DNA of 64,000 bases from Paraflavitalea soli (GTDB lineage: Bacteria; Bacteroidota; Bacteroidia; Chitinophagales; Chitinophagaceae). A model generated the notes under the pieces. The model saw only the letters and a program-made list of their open reading frames with translations, was not told the origin of the DNA and ran no database searches. A program made the position numbers and the translations under genes. Shown here piece by piece: positions 26,448 to 35,943 of this stretch. The stretch is taken from the NCBI RefSeq assembly GCF_003555545.1, contig NZ_CP032157.1:3972546-4036545 (forward strand). Direction: 5' to 3'. The first letter of the stretch is position 1. Each line of letters begins with the position of its first letter.

Positions 26448-28682
26448 TTATAATGCACTCAGGGCCTGTTCGGAAGCTGTGCCTGCCAGCAGGTTTTCGA
26501 TGGCAGTATCATACTTCTCTTTCCAGGATATGATATTACCCCAGTTCATACCATCTATTTCGATTGAACCATTGGTAACAAAACCAAGCTCTTCAAAAGG
26601 ATGATCGCCCAGGAGTTTACGGAACGCTGCTACCTTAGCAGGCTTCACGCTCACCACTACCCTGCTCTGCGCCTCACCAAACCAATAACCATCTTTACGG
26701 ATATCGCTATCGGAAGCTACTACATCCACACCGAGGTTTCCATGGAAACCTGATTCGAGTAAGGTGATAAACAATCCGCCTTCGCTTACATCATGAGCAG
26801 ATTCGATAGCGCCAGCTTTGATGAGCTCGGCTATTTTTTGCTGCAGGGCAAACTCTTCATCGAGATTGAAATAAGGAGCAGGGCTGTACTCTACGCCTTT
26901 TATTTTGTGCAGGTATTCGGATGAATTGATATCGCCGCGGGCCTTACCCACCAGGAATACGACATCGCCTTCCGCTTTAAAATACATGGTCATTTTATCG
27001 TTGACACTGTCCAACAGCCCTACCATTCCAATGGTTGGTGTAGGGTATACGGCACCATCGGGATTTTGGTTGTAGAAGCTAACGTTGCCACCTGTAACAG
27101 GGGTATCGAATTTGGTACAGGCCTCGCCCATACCTTTAATGGCATGTACAAACTGATAATAGATCTCAGGATCATAAGGGTTACCAAAGTTGAGGCAATT
27201 GGTAACGCCCAGGGGCTGACCTCCACTGCAAACAATATTCCGTGCAGCTTCGGCCACGGCTATCATGGCTCCTTTATAAGGATCTGCAAATACATAGCGG
27301 CTGTTGCAGTCGGTCGTTAAAGCGAGCCCTTTGCCGGTAGGCTTACCAATCACAACAGCTGCATCGCTGGGTTGATTGGTGGAAGCATTGCCTGCTCCTA
27401 CCATACTATCGTATTGTACATATACCCAGCGCTTGGAAGCAATATTGGGAATTGTAACGAGTTCTTCTGCTATAGCTTTGAGATCATCTGGTACGCTAAT
27501 GGCAGCTGGATCGAACGCCTTGATCTTTTCCATGTATGCGGGTTCTTTGTACTCGCGTGTATACTGGGGAGCGCCGCCGCCCAAAACCAGCTCTTCAGCA
27601 GGCAATTCGGCTTCAAGCACACCATGCATGTAGAATTTCAGGAGGCCATCGCCGGTTACTTCACCGATGTTGGAGCAAGGGAGATCCCACTTTTCAAATA
27701 CTTTTTTAACAGCCTCTTCTTTCCCTTTTTCTACAACCATGAGCATACGTTCCTGGCTTTCGCTGAGCAACAGTTCCCATGTTTTCATATTGGCCTGGCG
27801 GGTAGGGACTTTATCGAGGTCGATGCGCATGCCTACACCACCTTTGGCGCTCATTTCGGCAGTAGAGCAAATGATACCGGCAGCGCCCATATCCTGCATA
27901 CCTACCACGGCACCGGTTTGAATAACTTCAAGGCAGGCTTCGAGGAGCTTCTTTTCCTGGAAAGGATCACCCACCTGAACGGCCGGGAGCTCCTGTGTAC
28001 TTTCGGCAGTAATATCAGCTGATGCAAAAGAAGCACCGCCAATACCATCTTTACCGGTTGCTGACCCTACAAAGAATACCGGATTGCCAATACCTTCTGC
28101 TGTGGCGGAAACGGTCTCGCCATTTTTTACAATCCCTACGCTCATCGCGTTTACCAGGGGATTGGTATGGTAACGGCCTTCAAAGTATATCTCTCCACCC
28201 ACAGTAGGTACGCCAAAGCAGTTACCATAATGGCCAATGCCGTGTACTACGCCTGAAAGAAGGTGTTGGGTTTTGGCATCTTTCAGGTTGCCAAAACGGA
28301 GAGAATTGAGGGAAGCCACAGGACGGGCGCCCATAGTGAAAATATCGCGGTGAATACCCCCTACCCCGGTAGCGGCGCCCTGAAAGGGCTCGATGGCGGA
28401 GGGGTGATTGTGTGATTCTATTTTAAATACTACGCCAAAACCGTCGCCAATGTCCATCAGACCGGCATTCTCTTCCCCGGCTTTAACCAGCATTTTTTTG
28501 CCTTCGCGAGGCAAGGTTTTTAACCATTTAATAGAGTTCTTATAACTACAATGTTCGCTCCACATGCCACTGAAAGCACAGAGTTCATTGAAGTTAGGAG
28601 TGCGGCCAAGTTTTTGTTTAATAAGCTCAAATTCGTCGGAAGTGAGGCGTAATTGCTGCGCTGTTTTAACTGTTATTTCCAT
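26448..28682 (-). CDS. purL: Phosphoribosylformylglycinamidine synthase subunit PurL
   Basis: Fourth step of de novo purine synthesis: FGAR to FGAM, using ammonia from PurQ. The 744-residue length is that of the small (Bacillus-type) PurL that works with PurQ and PurS, not the 1300-residue fused form. N-terminal FNELCAFSGMWSEHCSYKNS contains the conserved catalytic His. ATP-binding motifs are FKIESHNHPSAIEPFQGAATGVGG and MQDMGAAGIICSTAEMSAKGGVG; the C-terminal half repeats the AIRS-like fold (HDVSEGGLFITLLESG). A TACTTTTG box ends only about 8 nt before the ATG, so the mRNA may be almost leaderless. Confidence 0.96.
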   Translation of the reverse strand: MEITVKTAQQLRLTSDEFELIKQKLGRTPNFNELCAFSGMWSEHCSYKNSIKWLKTLPREGKKMLVKAGEENAGLMDIGDGFGVVFKIESHNHPSAIEPFQGAATGVGGIHRDIFTMGARPVASLNSLRFGNLKDAKTQHLLSGVVHGIGHYGNCFGVPTVGGEIYFEGRYHTNPLVNAMSVGIVKNGETVSATAEGIGNPVFFVGSATGKDGIGGASFASADITAESTQELPAVQVGDPFQEKKLLEACLEVIQTGAVVGMQDMGAAGIICSTAEMSAKGGVGMRIDLDKVPTRQANMKTWELLLSESQERMLMVVEKGKEEAVKKVFEKWDLPCSNIGEVTGDGLLKFYMHGVLEAELPAEELVLGGGAPQYTREYKEPAYMEKIKAFDPAAISVPDDLKAIAEELVTIPNIASKRWVYVQYDSMVGAGNASTNQPSDAAVVIGKPTGKGLALTTDCNSRYVFADPYKGAMIAVAEAARNIVCSGGQPLGVTNCLNFGNPYDPEIYYQFVHAIKGMGEACTKFDTPVTGGNVSFYNQNPDGAVYPTPTIGMVGLLDSVNDKMTMYFKAEGDVVFLVGKARGDINSSEYLHKIKGVEYSPAPYFNLDEEFALQQKIAELIKAGAIESAHDVSEGGLFITLLESGFHGNLGVDVVASDSDIRKDGYWFGEAQSRVVVSVKPAKVAAFRKLLGDHPFEELGFVTNGSIEIDGMNWGNIISWKEKYDTAIENLLAGTASEQALSAL

Positions 28683-28689
28683 GGTGCCG

Positions 28690-28697
28690 CAAAAGTA
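28690..28697 (-). promoter_or_regulatory. purL promoter, -7 element next to the start codon
   Basis: Minus-strand TACTTTTG, a full TAnnTTTG match, 8-15 nt before the A of the purL ATG at 28682. Transcription would begin 0-4 nt before translation. Confidence 0.5.
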
Positions 28698-28887
28698 CTA
28701 TTGATTTCGGATTCCGGATTTAGGATTTGGTATTCTTTTGGTAAAAGGTTGATAAAAAGTAAGTTCCGGCGTTCTAAAAATGACTACAAAAGGCTGATTG
28801 ACAGATTGGCTACTTTATTCCCCATGATATTTTAAGGAGCCGGGATGGCAGGAAAGGGGTACATTTATTGTTGTTTTACTATCCACT

Positions 28888-29808
28888 ATGACTATTGCGT
28901 TTGTACATCGTAATAAGGCTTTTCTTCCTGAAATTGAGGCATATACACGCTTCTTTACGAATTTGGGAGTTGAATGTATTGCCATCACCAAAGAGGAAAC
29001 GGACAGGCTTCGGCCGGAAGTAGAGTGGCGGATGATGGGTTTTGATGGTTCGAAGCCCAGAGCCGGGGTGGCTAAGATCCATGAATATGCTTCGGCATCG
29101 CTTCCGCCAGGCCGGTATTTCAAGAACCTGCGTAAATCGCTGTTTAATGCGCAGCCTGACTTCCGGTTGTTTTTGAATGAATATGTACGGAAGACCTTCA
29201 ACTTCCGGGACAAAGTGCCTTTTGGCTACCGTGACATGGGCATCCCACCTGAGTGGTTGTTCTCTCCTACCCGCCCGGTGATGAAAGCCTATGACTTTGT
29301 ATATGCGGGCAGCCTGGACAAATCCCGCAACCCGGAACGATTATTAGACCATTTCAGTATGGGGAGCATGAAAGGCAGAAGTCTTTTGCTGATCAGCCAT
29401 CATTATGAAGGATTGCAGACGCAATATGCGGCGCATGAGAATATTGTATTCAAAGGCCCCTTTGAGCACCGGGAGATCAGGCATTATTTAAACAAAGCCC
29501 GGTTTGGAATCAATTACATTGCAGATAAGGAACCCTTCAATCAACAAACTTCCACTAAGTTCCTGGAATATCTGGCCTGCGGTCTGCCGGTGGTATCTAC
29601 AGATTATCAATGGGTGCGGGACTTTCAGCATCAATATGGAGGTGATTATTTCTTTCTGTCACCCGACCTGTCCTCCATGGACTGGGAAAGCATTTGCGGG
29701 TTCAATTATTCAAGTCCTGATATGCGGCTTTGGACCTGGGAGCGGAAAATACGCGCTTCGGGAGTGCTGGAGTTCCTGAAAATGGAGAAAACTATAGGGG
29801 CGCTATAG
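28888..29808 (+). CDS. Glycosyltransferase-like protein (GT-B fold)
   Basis: A 306-residue cytoplasmic protein. The C-terminal half has GT4-like features: YDFVYAGSLDKSRNPERLLDHF, ENIVFKGPFEHREIRHYLNKARFGINYI and TSTKFLEYLACGLPVVSTDY, where the Glu of the EYLACGLPVV segment corresponds to the sugar-nucleotide-binding Glu. The N-terminal half is short, smaller than in standard 360-400-residue GT4 enzymes. It probably transfers a sugar in surface polysaccharide synthesis, but donor and acceptor are unknown. Convergent with the GT4 gene at 30002. Confidence 0.82.
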   Translation: MTIAFVHRNKAFLPEIEAYTRFFTNLGVECIAITKEETDRLRPEVEWRMMGFDGSKPRAGVAKIHEYASASLPPGRYFKNLRKSLFNAQPDFRLFLNEYVRKTFNFRDKVPFGYRDMGIPPEWLFSPTRPVMKAYDFVYAGSLDKSRNPERLLDHFSMGSMKGRSLLLISHHYEGLQTQYAAHENIVFKGPFEHREIRHYLNKARFGINYIADKEPFNQQTSTKFLEYLACGLPVVSTDYQWVRDFQHQYGGDYFFLSPDLSSMDWESICGFNYSSPDMRLWTWERKIRASGVLEFLKMEKTIGAL

Positions 29809-30001
29809 GGAACCTACAGAGAACGTACAGAGAATGTCACCCATACCTTATCCATACATTACCCGGATATTACCCGTATTCCATCTATATACCTGCCCTA
29901 TATCTCCCCTATCTCCGGCATAGCTCCGGAAGGGTTCTGGCATATCGCACTCCTATAACACTCAGGTAATAGACCTATCACACTTAGCTCAAAGGCAAGT
30001 C
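29809..30001. other. Intergenic low-complexity stretch
   Basis: Rich in CCATAC/ATTACCC/TATCTCC-like words between two convergent glycosyltransferase genes. No stable hairpin or gene was recognised. Confidence 0.4.
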
Positions 30002-31147
30002 TTAATCCGGCAGGTCTTGCTGAAGCGTATCCGTGTATTCATCGATAATGACATCGATGCTGAATTTCCGGATAACAAGGGAGCGCCCATTTTTCCCCAT
30101 CCGGGCCCGTTCTTCGGGTGAGAGGTTGATCATTTTCTCCATTTTATCGGCCAGGTCAAAAGGATCGTGCCGGTTACAGATATAGCCGGTAGAATTATTC
30201 AGCACCACTTCTTTGCATCCCCGGTTCATGGAGGTAATAACAGGTAATTCCATAGCGGCAGCCTCCATCAGGCAACGGGGAATCCCTTCATTGTAGAAAG
30301 AGGGGAATACAAAACAATCGGCCCTTACCAGAAAGGGACGCACATCTTTGGCAAAACCGCCATAATGGATCAGCCCTTCTTTTTCCCAGCGGGCAAGTTC
30401 TTCGTGACTGATGGAATCGGGGTGATGGTTCTCAAAAAAGCCTATGAGCTCAAAACGTACATCGTAGTTTTTCTTCTTCAGGATACGGGCGGCATCAGCA
30501 TACAGACCAATACCCTTGCTTCTCAACAACCGGGTACTCATGAGAAAGGTAAATGTTTTACTGCTGCTGCGGGGGGTGCTGAAGGGAGCAAAGTAACTTG
30601 TATTGATGCCTTCGCCTGGCAACACTTTCACTTTTTCAATGTTCACTATTTTTTCATCAATAAACACACGAGCATCCTCGTTATTGAGGAACCATACCTC
30701 ACGTGCTTTGCGCAGCGACTTTTTATACAGCAAACGCATGAGTTGGTAGAGCCAGTTAGTTTTGGCAAAGGCATACCCCAGCCCGGTAATAACAGCTACA
30801 GAAGGGATATCGTTGGCAGCAGCGGCCAGTGAACCATAAATATTGGGTTTGGCTACGTAATGAAAAATGAAATCGGGCTTGTGGCGCCGGTACAGTTGCT
30901 TCAATTGCCTGTAAAAAGAAAGGTCGTGAAAGGGATTTTTTGTTTTGTTGTCGAAGTTCAGTGGCACAAAACGGCAGCCATTCTCACGAAGCAGGGAAGA
31001 ATAGTCATCATCGGGCGCCATCACGATCACTTCATACCCCTGTGTAAGGAGATTATTAATAACATCCAGCCGGAAATTATAGACCGACCAGGCACTGTTG
31101 GATACGAAGGCGATGCAACTTTTATGTGACACTGCGATTCGGGACAT
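30002..31147 (-). CDS. Glycosyltransferase family 4 protein
   Basis: A 381-residue GT-B enzyme of the GT4 family. N-terminal domain: CIAFVSNSAWSVYNFRLDVINNLLTQGYEVIVMAP, then VAVITGLGYAFAKTNWLYQL. C-terminal donor-binding domain: FLMSTRLLRSKGIGLYADAARIL and the signature FPSFYNEGIPRCLMEAAAMELPVI (E-x7-E). The frame is open 45 nt upstream, but divergent promoters lie there, so MSRIAVSHKS at 31147 was chosen. Divergent from the membrane protein at 31211. Likely part of capsule or O-antigen synthesis. Confidence 0.9.
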   Translation of the reverse strand: MSRIAVSHKSCIAFVSNSAWSVYNFRLDVINNLLTQGYEVIVMAPDDDYSSLLRENGCRFVPLNFDNKTKNPFHDLSFYRQLKQLYRRHKPDFIFHYVAKPNIYGSLAAAANDIPSVAVITGLGYAFAKTNWLYQLMRLLYKKSLRKAREVWFLNNEDARVFIDEKIVNIEKVKVLPGEGINTSYFAPFSTPRSSSKTFTFLMSTRLLRSKGIGLYADAARILKKKNYDVRFELIGFFENHHPDSISHEELARWEKEGLIHYGGFAKDVRPFLVRADCFVFPSFYNEGIPRCLMEAAAMELPVITSMNRGCKEVVLNNSTGYICNRHDPFDLADKMEKMINLSPEERARMGKNGRSLVIRKFSIDVIIDEYTDTLQQDLPD

Positions 31148-31162
31148 TGGCAAATATTGTAT

Positions 31163-31178
31163 CAAATGTATAGATTTG
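31163..31178. promoter_or_regulatory. Abutting divergent -7 elements
   Basis: Minus-strand TACATTTG (31163-31170) and plus-strand TAGATTTG (31171-31178) touch end to end and lie within an inverted repeat ATCAAAT-6 nt-ATTTGAT (31161-31180). The plus promoter also has TTG at 31147-31149 with a 21-nt spacer. They would serve the genes at 31147 (minus) and 31211 (plus). Confidence 0.55.
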
Positions 31179-31210
31179 ATTGCAAATGCCATAAACAGGA
31201 TATCTTGCCC

Positions 31211-32461
31211 ATGATCTTTACGTTACTATTTTTCTTACTGTTTACTTTCCTGATTGTCCGGCTCACCCGGCATTCAGCTTCGGGTTTTACCAAAGCAGAA
31301 GTGCTGCTCAGCTTTGGTTTTAAGGTATTAATGGCCTGTGCCTATGGTTATGTTTTCCTGCATTATTATGGAGGTGATGATACCTGGCAGCTCAATGTGG
31401 CCGGGCAGCATGAGCACGCGCTATTGATGAAGGATCCCGGTGAATTCTTTTGGGAGATCACACCCGCAACGGCCTGGCGCAATGCGAATGGCAACGGCTG
31501 GCTGGCATTCCGCCTGTACCTGGCGGACCTGGAATATAGCCTGATCGCTAAGTCCCTGGGCATTTTCAATATCCTGAGCCGGGGAAATTATTATACGAAT
31601 GCGGTCTTTTTCAGCTTCTTTACTTTCTGGGGGCATTACTGGCTATTTACCTTGCTGACAGGGTTGTTTCCGCAAAAAAGAAAGGTATTGCTGCTGCTAA
31701 TCTTCTTCTTTCCACCGGTGGTGTTCTGGTTAAGCGGTATCCGGGCTGATGGGTTGCTACTAATGTTCCTGTCGTTATTATTGTTACAAACCTGGAAGTG
31801 GCTGTACCTGGCTCAAAAGAAGTCGCTGGTCTACATATGCCTTGGCCTGGCTGGTATACTTATATTGAGGGATGTGATGGTATTGCTACTACTGCCGGGG
31901 CTGGCCGGCTGGTATGTGGCTGTAAGGTATCGGCGAAGTCCACCGGTCGTATTGGGGATCGTGTATGGCATATCTATTCTGCTTTTTTTTACCAGTGCTT
32001 ATGTGCCTGGCGTTCCTAACCTACCCTCGGTAGTGATTGAGCGCCAGCAGGAATTCCTGGCGCTGAAGGGCAATACGCGGTTTGCGCTCACCCCGCTGGA
32101 GCCTGGCCCAGGCAGTTTTATTAAAGTACTGCCGCAAGCGGTGAGTAATACCTTCCTGCGCCCATTTTTGTGGGAAGCCCGGGGGATGCTGCAGGTGATG
32201 GCAGCGGTGGAGCTGCTGTTGTTCTGGGGATTGGCGGTCCTGGTGCTGGTGCGGGGTAAAAAAGGCAATTCTTCTGAGCAATCCCGTTCCCTGATATGGG
32301 TCATGTTGTGCTTCAGCTTATCGCTCTATCTTTTTATAGGTTATGTCACCCCTTTTCCAGGGGCTATTGTGCGGTATAAGATCATTCCGGAACTGCTTTT
32401 ATTGGCCTTACTGGTTATCCGGATCCCTTTTAATTTATCATGGTCGGGCAGGCGTCGTTAA
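31211..32461 (+). CDS. Polytopic membrane protein, possible GT-C-type glycosyltransferase
   Basis: A 416-residue inner-membrane protein with roughly ten hydrophobic segments, starting MIFTLLFFLLFTFLIV. After the second helix comes an acidic extracytoplasmic loop with GGDDTWQ; an Asp pair in the first loop is typical of GT-C lipid-linked sugar transferases. The long loop IERQQEFLALKGNTRFALTPLEPGPG is also outside. No exact family recognised. The start at 31211 is preferred over 31157 because the promoter lies in the extension and the first helix begins at once. Divergent from a GT4 gene, suggesting polysaccharide synthesis. Confidence 0.72.
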   Translation: MIFTLLFFLLFTFLIVRLTRHSASGFTKAEVLLSFGFKVLMACAYGYVFLHYYGGDDTWQLNVAGQHEHALLMKDPGEFFWEITPATAWRNANGNGWLAFRLYLADLEYSLIAKSLGIFNILSRGNYYTNAVFFSFFTFWGHYWLFTLLTGLFPQKRKVLLLLIFFFPPVVFWLSGIRADGLLLMFLSLLLLQTWKWLYLAQKKSLVYICLGLAGILILRDVMVLLLLPGLAGWYVAVRYRRSPPVVLGIVYGISILLFFTSAYVPGVPNLPSVVIERQQEFLALKGNTRFALTPLEPGPGSFIKVLPQAVSNTFLRPFLWEARGMLQVMAAVELLLFWGLAVLVLVRGKKGNSSEQSRSLIWVMLCFSLSLYLFIGYVTPFPGAIVRYKIIPELLLLALLVIRIPFNLSWSGRRR

Positions 32462-32656
32462 GGGGTTGTTAATGAGTTAAATTAGTAAAAAGAAAAATAT
32501 TTAATTTAAGCAGGATTTTAGGGAAATTTTTAGTGGTTCATTCAATAGAAGTATAGCTTTTCCCACATTTTATTTAAAAAAACGCACATTGAACCCAAAA
32601 AGTTTTTTATCCACTCCATTTATTGTTTATTTGCACAACACGCAAAAAATTAAGAA

Positions 32657-34849
32657 ATGGAATCATTACGCTTTAAAGCTATCAATGACCTGACACATTC
32701 CAACGGTACAGCCGTTGAGGGGTCTGCCAAAATTACCGGCATCTTCGGGGAGAATGTATTTACTCTTAAAACAGCCCGTGAATTTTTAAGTGATGAGGCT
32801 TATAAGAGTCTGCTGACGTCTATCAAGGGTGGTAAGAAAATTGACAGGGCTATGGCCAACCAGATCTCTGCCGGTTTACGCCAATGGGCTGAAAGCAAAG
32901 GAGTTACTCACTATACACACTGGTTCCAACCTTTAACAGGTACGACTGCTGAAAAACATGACTCTTTCTTCACTTTGAAAGGCGATGGCAGTGCCCTCGA
33001 AACCTTTGATGGTGATGCGCTTATACAACAGGAACCTGATGCATCTTCTTTCCCTAACGGTGGTATCCGTGCTACTTTCGAAGCACGTGGTTACACTGCC
33101 TGGGATCCTTCTTCCCCTCCCTTTATCATGGAGATCGGCGAAGGTAAAACGCTGTGTATCCCTACGATCTTCGTTTCTTATACGGGTGAAACACTGGATT
33201 ATAAAGCACCGTTGCTGAAGTCTCTGGAAGCCCTGAATAAATCGGCTGTTGAGGTGTGCAACTATTTCGATAAGAATATTAACAAAGTAACTGCTACTTT
33301 GGGTTGGGAGCAAGAATATTTCATAGTTGACGAAGCTATGTTCAACGCCCGCCCTGACCTAGTGATGAGCGGCCGTACTGTATTTGGTCATGCGCCTGCG
33401 AAAGGCCAACAGCTGGAAGACCACTATTTCGGGTCTATTCCTGAAAGGGTGTATGCTTTCATGCGTGATTATGAAACTGAATCTTACAAACTAGGTATTC
33501 CTTTACGTACGCGTCATAATGAAGTAGCACCTGCACAGTTTGAGTGCGCTCCTATCTTTGAAGAGGTGAGTGTAGCTGTTGACCACAACACGCTGCTGAT
33601 GGACATCATGGACCGTGTGGCCCGCCGTCATAAACTGCGCGCCCTGTTTCATGAAAAGCCATTTGCCGGCATCAATGGTAGCGGTAAGCACAATAACTGG
33701 AGCATGGCTACGGATACAGGTGTAAACCTGCTGGCTCCCGGTAAAACACCGAAGACGAACCTGATGTTCCTGACCTTCTTTGTTAATACCATCAAGGCAG
33801 TACATGATTATTCTGAAATTTTAAGAGCATCTATCGCTTCTGCTGGTAATGATCACCGCCTGGGCGCTAATGAAGCTCCTCCTGCTATTATCTCTGTATT
33901 CATTGGTCAATACCTGAGCAAGGTGCTGGCTGATGTGAAAGAAAGAGTTGGTGGTAAGTTTGACGAGCAGGATGAAGCTATCCTGAAGCTGGATCTGCAC
34001 CGCAGCATTCCTGAACTGCTGCTCGACAATACTGACCGTAACCGTACTTCTCCTTTTGCCTTTACCGGTAATAAGTTTGAGTTCCGTGCGGTAGGTTCCG
34101 GTGCGAATTGCGCGAACGCGATGACCACACTGAACAGCATCATGGCAGCTACCCTGAAGCAATTCAAGAAAGATGTAGATACGCTGATCGACAAAGGCGA
34201 GAAGAAAGAGATCGCCATCATGCACGTGATCCGTGAGTATATCGTAGCCAGCGAGAAGGTGTTGTTTGAAGGTGACGGTTATAGCGATGAGTGGCATCAT
34301 GAAGCTGAAAGACGCGGTTTGCCCAATGTACGTACCACGCCGCTGGCGCTGGATGCAATGGTTACTGACAGCTCCAAGCACCTGTTTGAGCAACTGAACG
34401 TATTGAACCACGTTGAGCTGGAAGCACGTCATGAGATCGAGCTGGAGAAGTACATCAAGCGCGTACAGATCGAAGCCCGTATCATGGGTGAGCTTTGCAC
34501 CAGCCATGTATTGCCTGCTGCTATCAAGTATCAGAATACATTGATCGAGAATATCAAGGGTCTGAAAGAGATCGGTCTGAAAGAAGAGGCTTATGCCAAC
34601 CAAAAGCAGATCGTTGCGAAGATCTCTGAGCATATCAGCAAAGTAAGTGACCTGGTAGAAAAAATGATCCAGGCGCGAAAGACAGCCAATGCCATGACTG
34701 ATTCCCGTACCAAGGCCATCGCTTACCAAAGCCAAGTAAAAGATGCGTTCTTTGATGATATCCGTTACAGCGTTGATAAGCTGGAACTGCTGGTAGCTGA
34801 TGACTACTGGGCACTGCCTAAATACCGCGAAATGTTATTCCTGAGGTAA
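32657..34849 (+). CDS. glnN: Glutamine synthetase type III
   Basis: ATP-dependent synthesis of glutamine from glutamate and ammonia. The 730-residue length and sequence are those of GSIII, the large form typical of Bacteroidota. Landmarks are an N-terminal GSIII-specific domain, THWFQPLTGTTAEKHDSF, LGWEQEYFIVDE (metal ligand Glu), RTRHNEVAPAQFECAP, KPFAGINGSGKHNNWS (ATP-binding) and RLGANEAPPAI. The C-terminal extension (about 600-730) is helical. A leader of about 190 nt precedes it, with no recognised riboswitch. A terminator lies about 105 nt downstream. Confidence 0.96.
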   Translation: MESLRFKAINDLTHSNGTAVEGSAKITGIFGENVFTLKTAREFLSDEAYKSLLTSIKGGKKIDRAMANQISAGLRQWAESKGVTHYTHWFQPLTGTTAEKHDSFFTLKGDGSALETFDGDALIQQEPDASSFPNGGIRATFEARGYTAWDPSSPPFIMEIGEGKTLCIPTIFVSYTGETLDYKAPLLKSLEALNKSAVEVCNYFDKNINKVTATLGWEQEYFIVDEAMFNARPDLVMSGRTVFGHAPAKGQQLEDHYFGSIPERVYAFMRDYETESYKLGIPLRTRHNEVAPAQFECAPIFEEVSVAVDHNTLLMDIMDRVARRHKLRALFHEKPFAGINGSGKHNNWSMATDTGVNLLAPGKTPKTNLMFLTFFVNTIKAVHDYSEILRASIASAGNDHRLGANEAPPAIISVFIGQYLSKVLADVKERVGGKFDEQDEAILKLDLHRSIPELLLDNTDRNRTSPFAFTGNKFEFRAVGSGANCANAMTTLNSIMAATLKQFKKDVDTLIDKGEKKEIAIMHVIREYIVASEKVLFEGDGYSDEWHHEAERRGLPNVRTTPLALDAMVTDSSKHLFEQLNVLNHVELEARHEIELEKYIKRVQIEARIMGELCTSHVLPAAIKYQNTLIENIKGLKEIGLKEEAYANQKQIVAKISEHISKVSDLVEKMIQARKTANAMTDSRTKAIAYQSQVKDAFFDDIRYSVDKLELLVADDYWALPKYREMLFLR

Positions 34850-34954
34850 AAGGTAGCAAGACATCGAGGCAAAAGGCAACAGGTCTTTGTTTCGATGGAC
34901 CATCCGCTTTTTTATCGATTATAATATTAAAGAAGGTACACTGACATGACAAGC

Positions 34955-34992
34955 AAAAGAGCCCCTTCCCGGTTACGGGAGGGGTTCTTTAT
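34955..34992 (+). terminator. Terminator after glutamine synthetase
   Basis: Stem GCCCCTTCCCG / CGGGAGGGGTT with a GTTA loop and one bulged T, followed by CTTTATTTT. Confidence 0.82.
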
Positions 34993-35498
34993 TTTAGTGC
35001 AGGCCGGTAGCTTAAAGTATAGGCCTACCGTTAGTAAGGGCAAGTCTAATTATGTTGGGGTATATAATCTTTGGTGTATAGAATACATGATATAAAGTGG
35101 GAAAAGAAATACACTACCTAAATGATTGAATAGACAACTGATGAATTTTATTGCGGATGCCTATGAATAAAAGATCAACAAGAGTAGCACTTTTGCAGGT
35201 TATGGCTGGGGACTGTGTACTGAGTAAATTATTTGTGCAGGGGATTCTACAGTTTATATGCAGATTGGGGAGCCCTTACTGGTTGCAGGTTTGAGGTAGT
35301 TTTTTTTCTATGCCGGAACAGGCCAAAACATGCCCGGATCAGTTCAAAATACTAAAATAAATGTGCATTTCTGCTATGGTATGCACAATAAGTTCACAAA
35401 CGATCTTTTTTTACATATTATAAATCCTTTAGGCATGATTGTTCGTATCTATACCCATAGGATAAGGTTTAATGGTTAACGCATATGAATGGGAGCAC
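34993..35498. other. AT-rich intergenic stretch without a clear gene
   Basis: About 500 bases of AT-rich sequence with many stops in all frames. The only notable item is a 14-codon frame starting ATG at about 35436 (MIVRIYTHRIRFNG) just upstream of the terminator at 35499. It could be the body of an RNA ending there or simply eroded sequence. Confidence 0.35.
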
Positions 35499-35530
35499 CC
35501 CCGCCTTTTATTGGGCGGGGATTTTTTTTT
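35499..35530 (+). terminator. Orphan intrinsic terminator
   Basis: Stem CCCCGCC / GGCGGGG, loop of about 8 nt, then A and nine Ts: a textbook plus-strand terminator. No protein gene ends here; the nearest upstream gene stops at 34849 and already has its own terminator. Confidence 0.75.
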
Positions 35531-35943
35531 ACCCCATCCGAACCACTTGGTCAACCGAAAACAGTTCTTATCAAAGAATGTAGACGGCTTTTTTAGGATC
35601 AAAGTAATAACGTGCAACCAAGCTTATCATTTCTTTTATCGGGGCACCACAAGCCCTGCGATCTATTTCTCCAAGAATATTATATATTTAATTAAACTCA
35701 TACCTACCTTAGTGAGCAGCAAGAAACCGGTCCTGCCTGTTTGGTAGTAATGTTGTGATCTTAGCAGCCTCTATTTGTTTTAAAACTGCTGTAACCCGAT
35801 GCACTGGTGTGTATCTAACAATTTAATTATATCTGCAACAAGCAATCATAGATTTAGAACTTTATGCAACTTTCTTTAATCTAAGTGATTATACAGGAAA
35901 TCCTTTACCGGAATTTCTCGTATATCCCTATAGGGCTATTTAA
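35531..35943. other. Intergenic region upstream of the 164-residue gene
   Basis: About 410 AT-rich bases. An open frame across 35472-35747 has unconvincing composition and overlaps the terminator. No strong promoter box was seen. Confidence 0.4.

Noticed and set aside
33821-34735. 304-codon minus-strand frame
   Set aside because: Shadow of glutamine synthetase type III.
35472-35747. 91-codon plus-strand frame
   Set aside because: Runs through a strong terminator hairpin and T-run and has no protein-like pattern.
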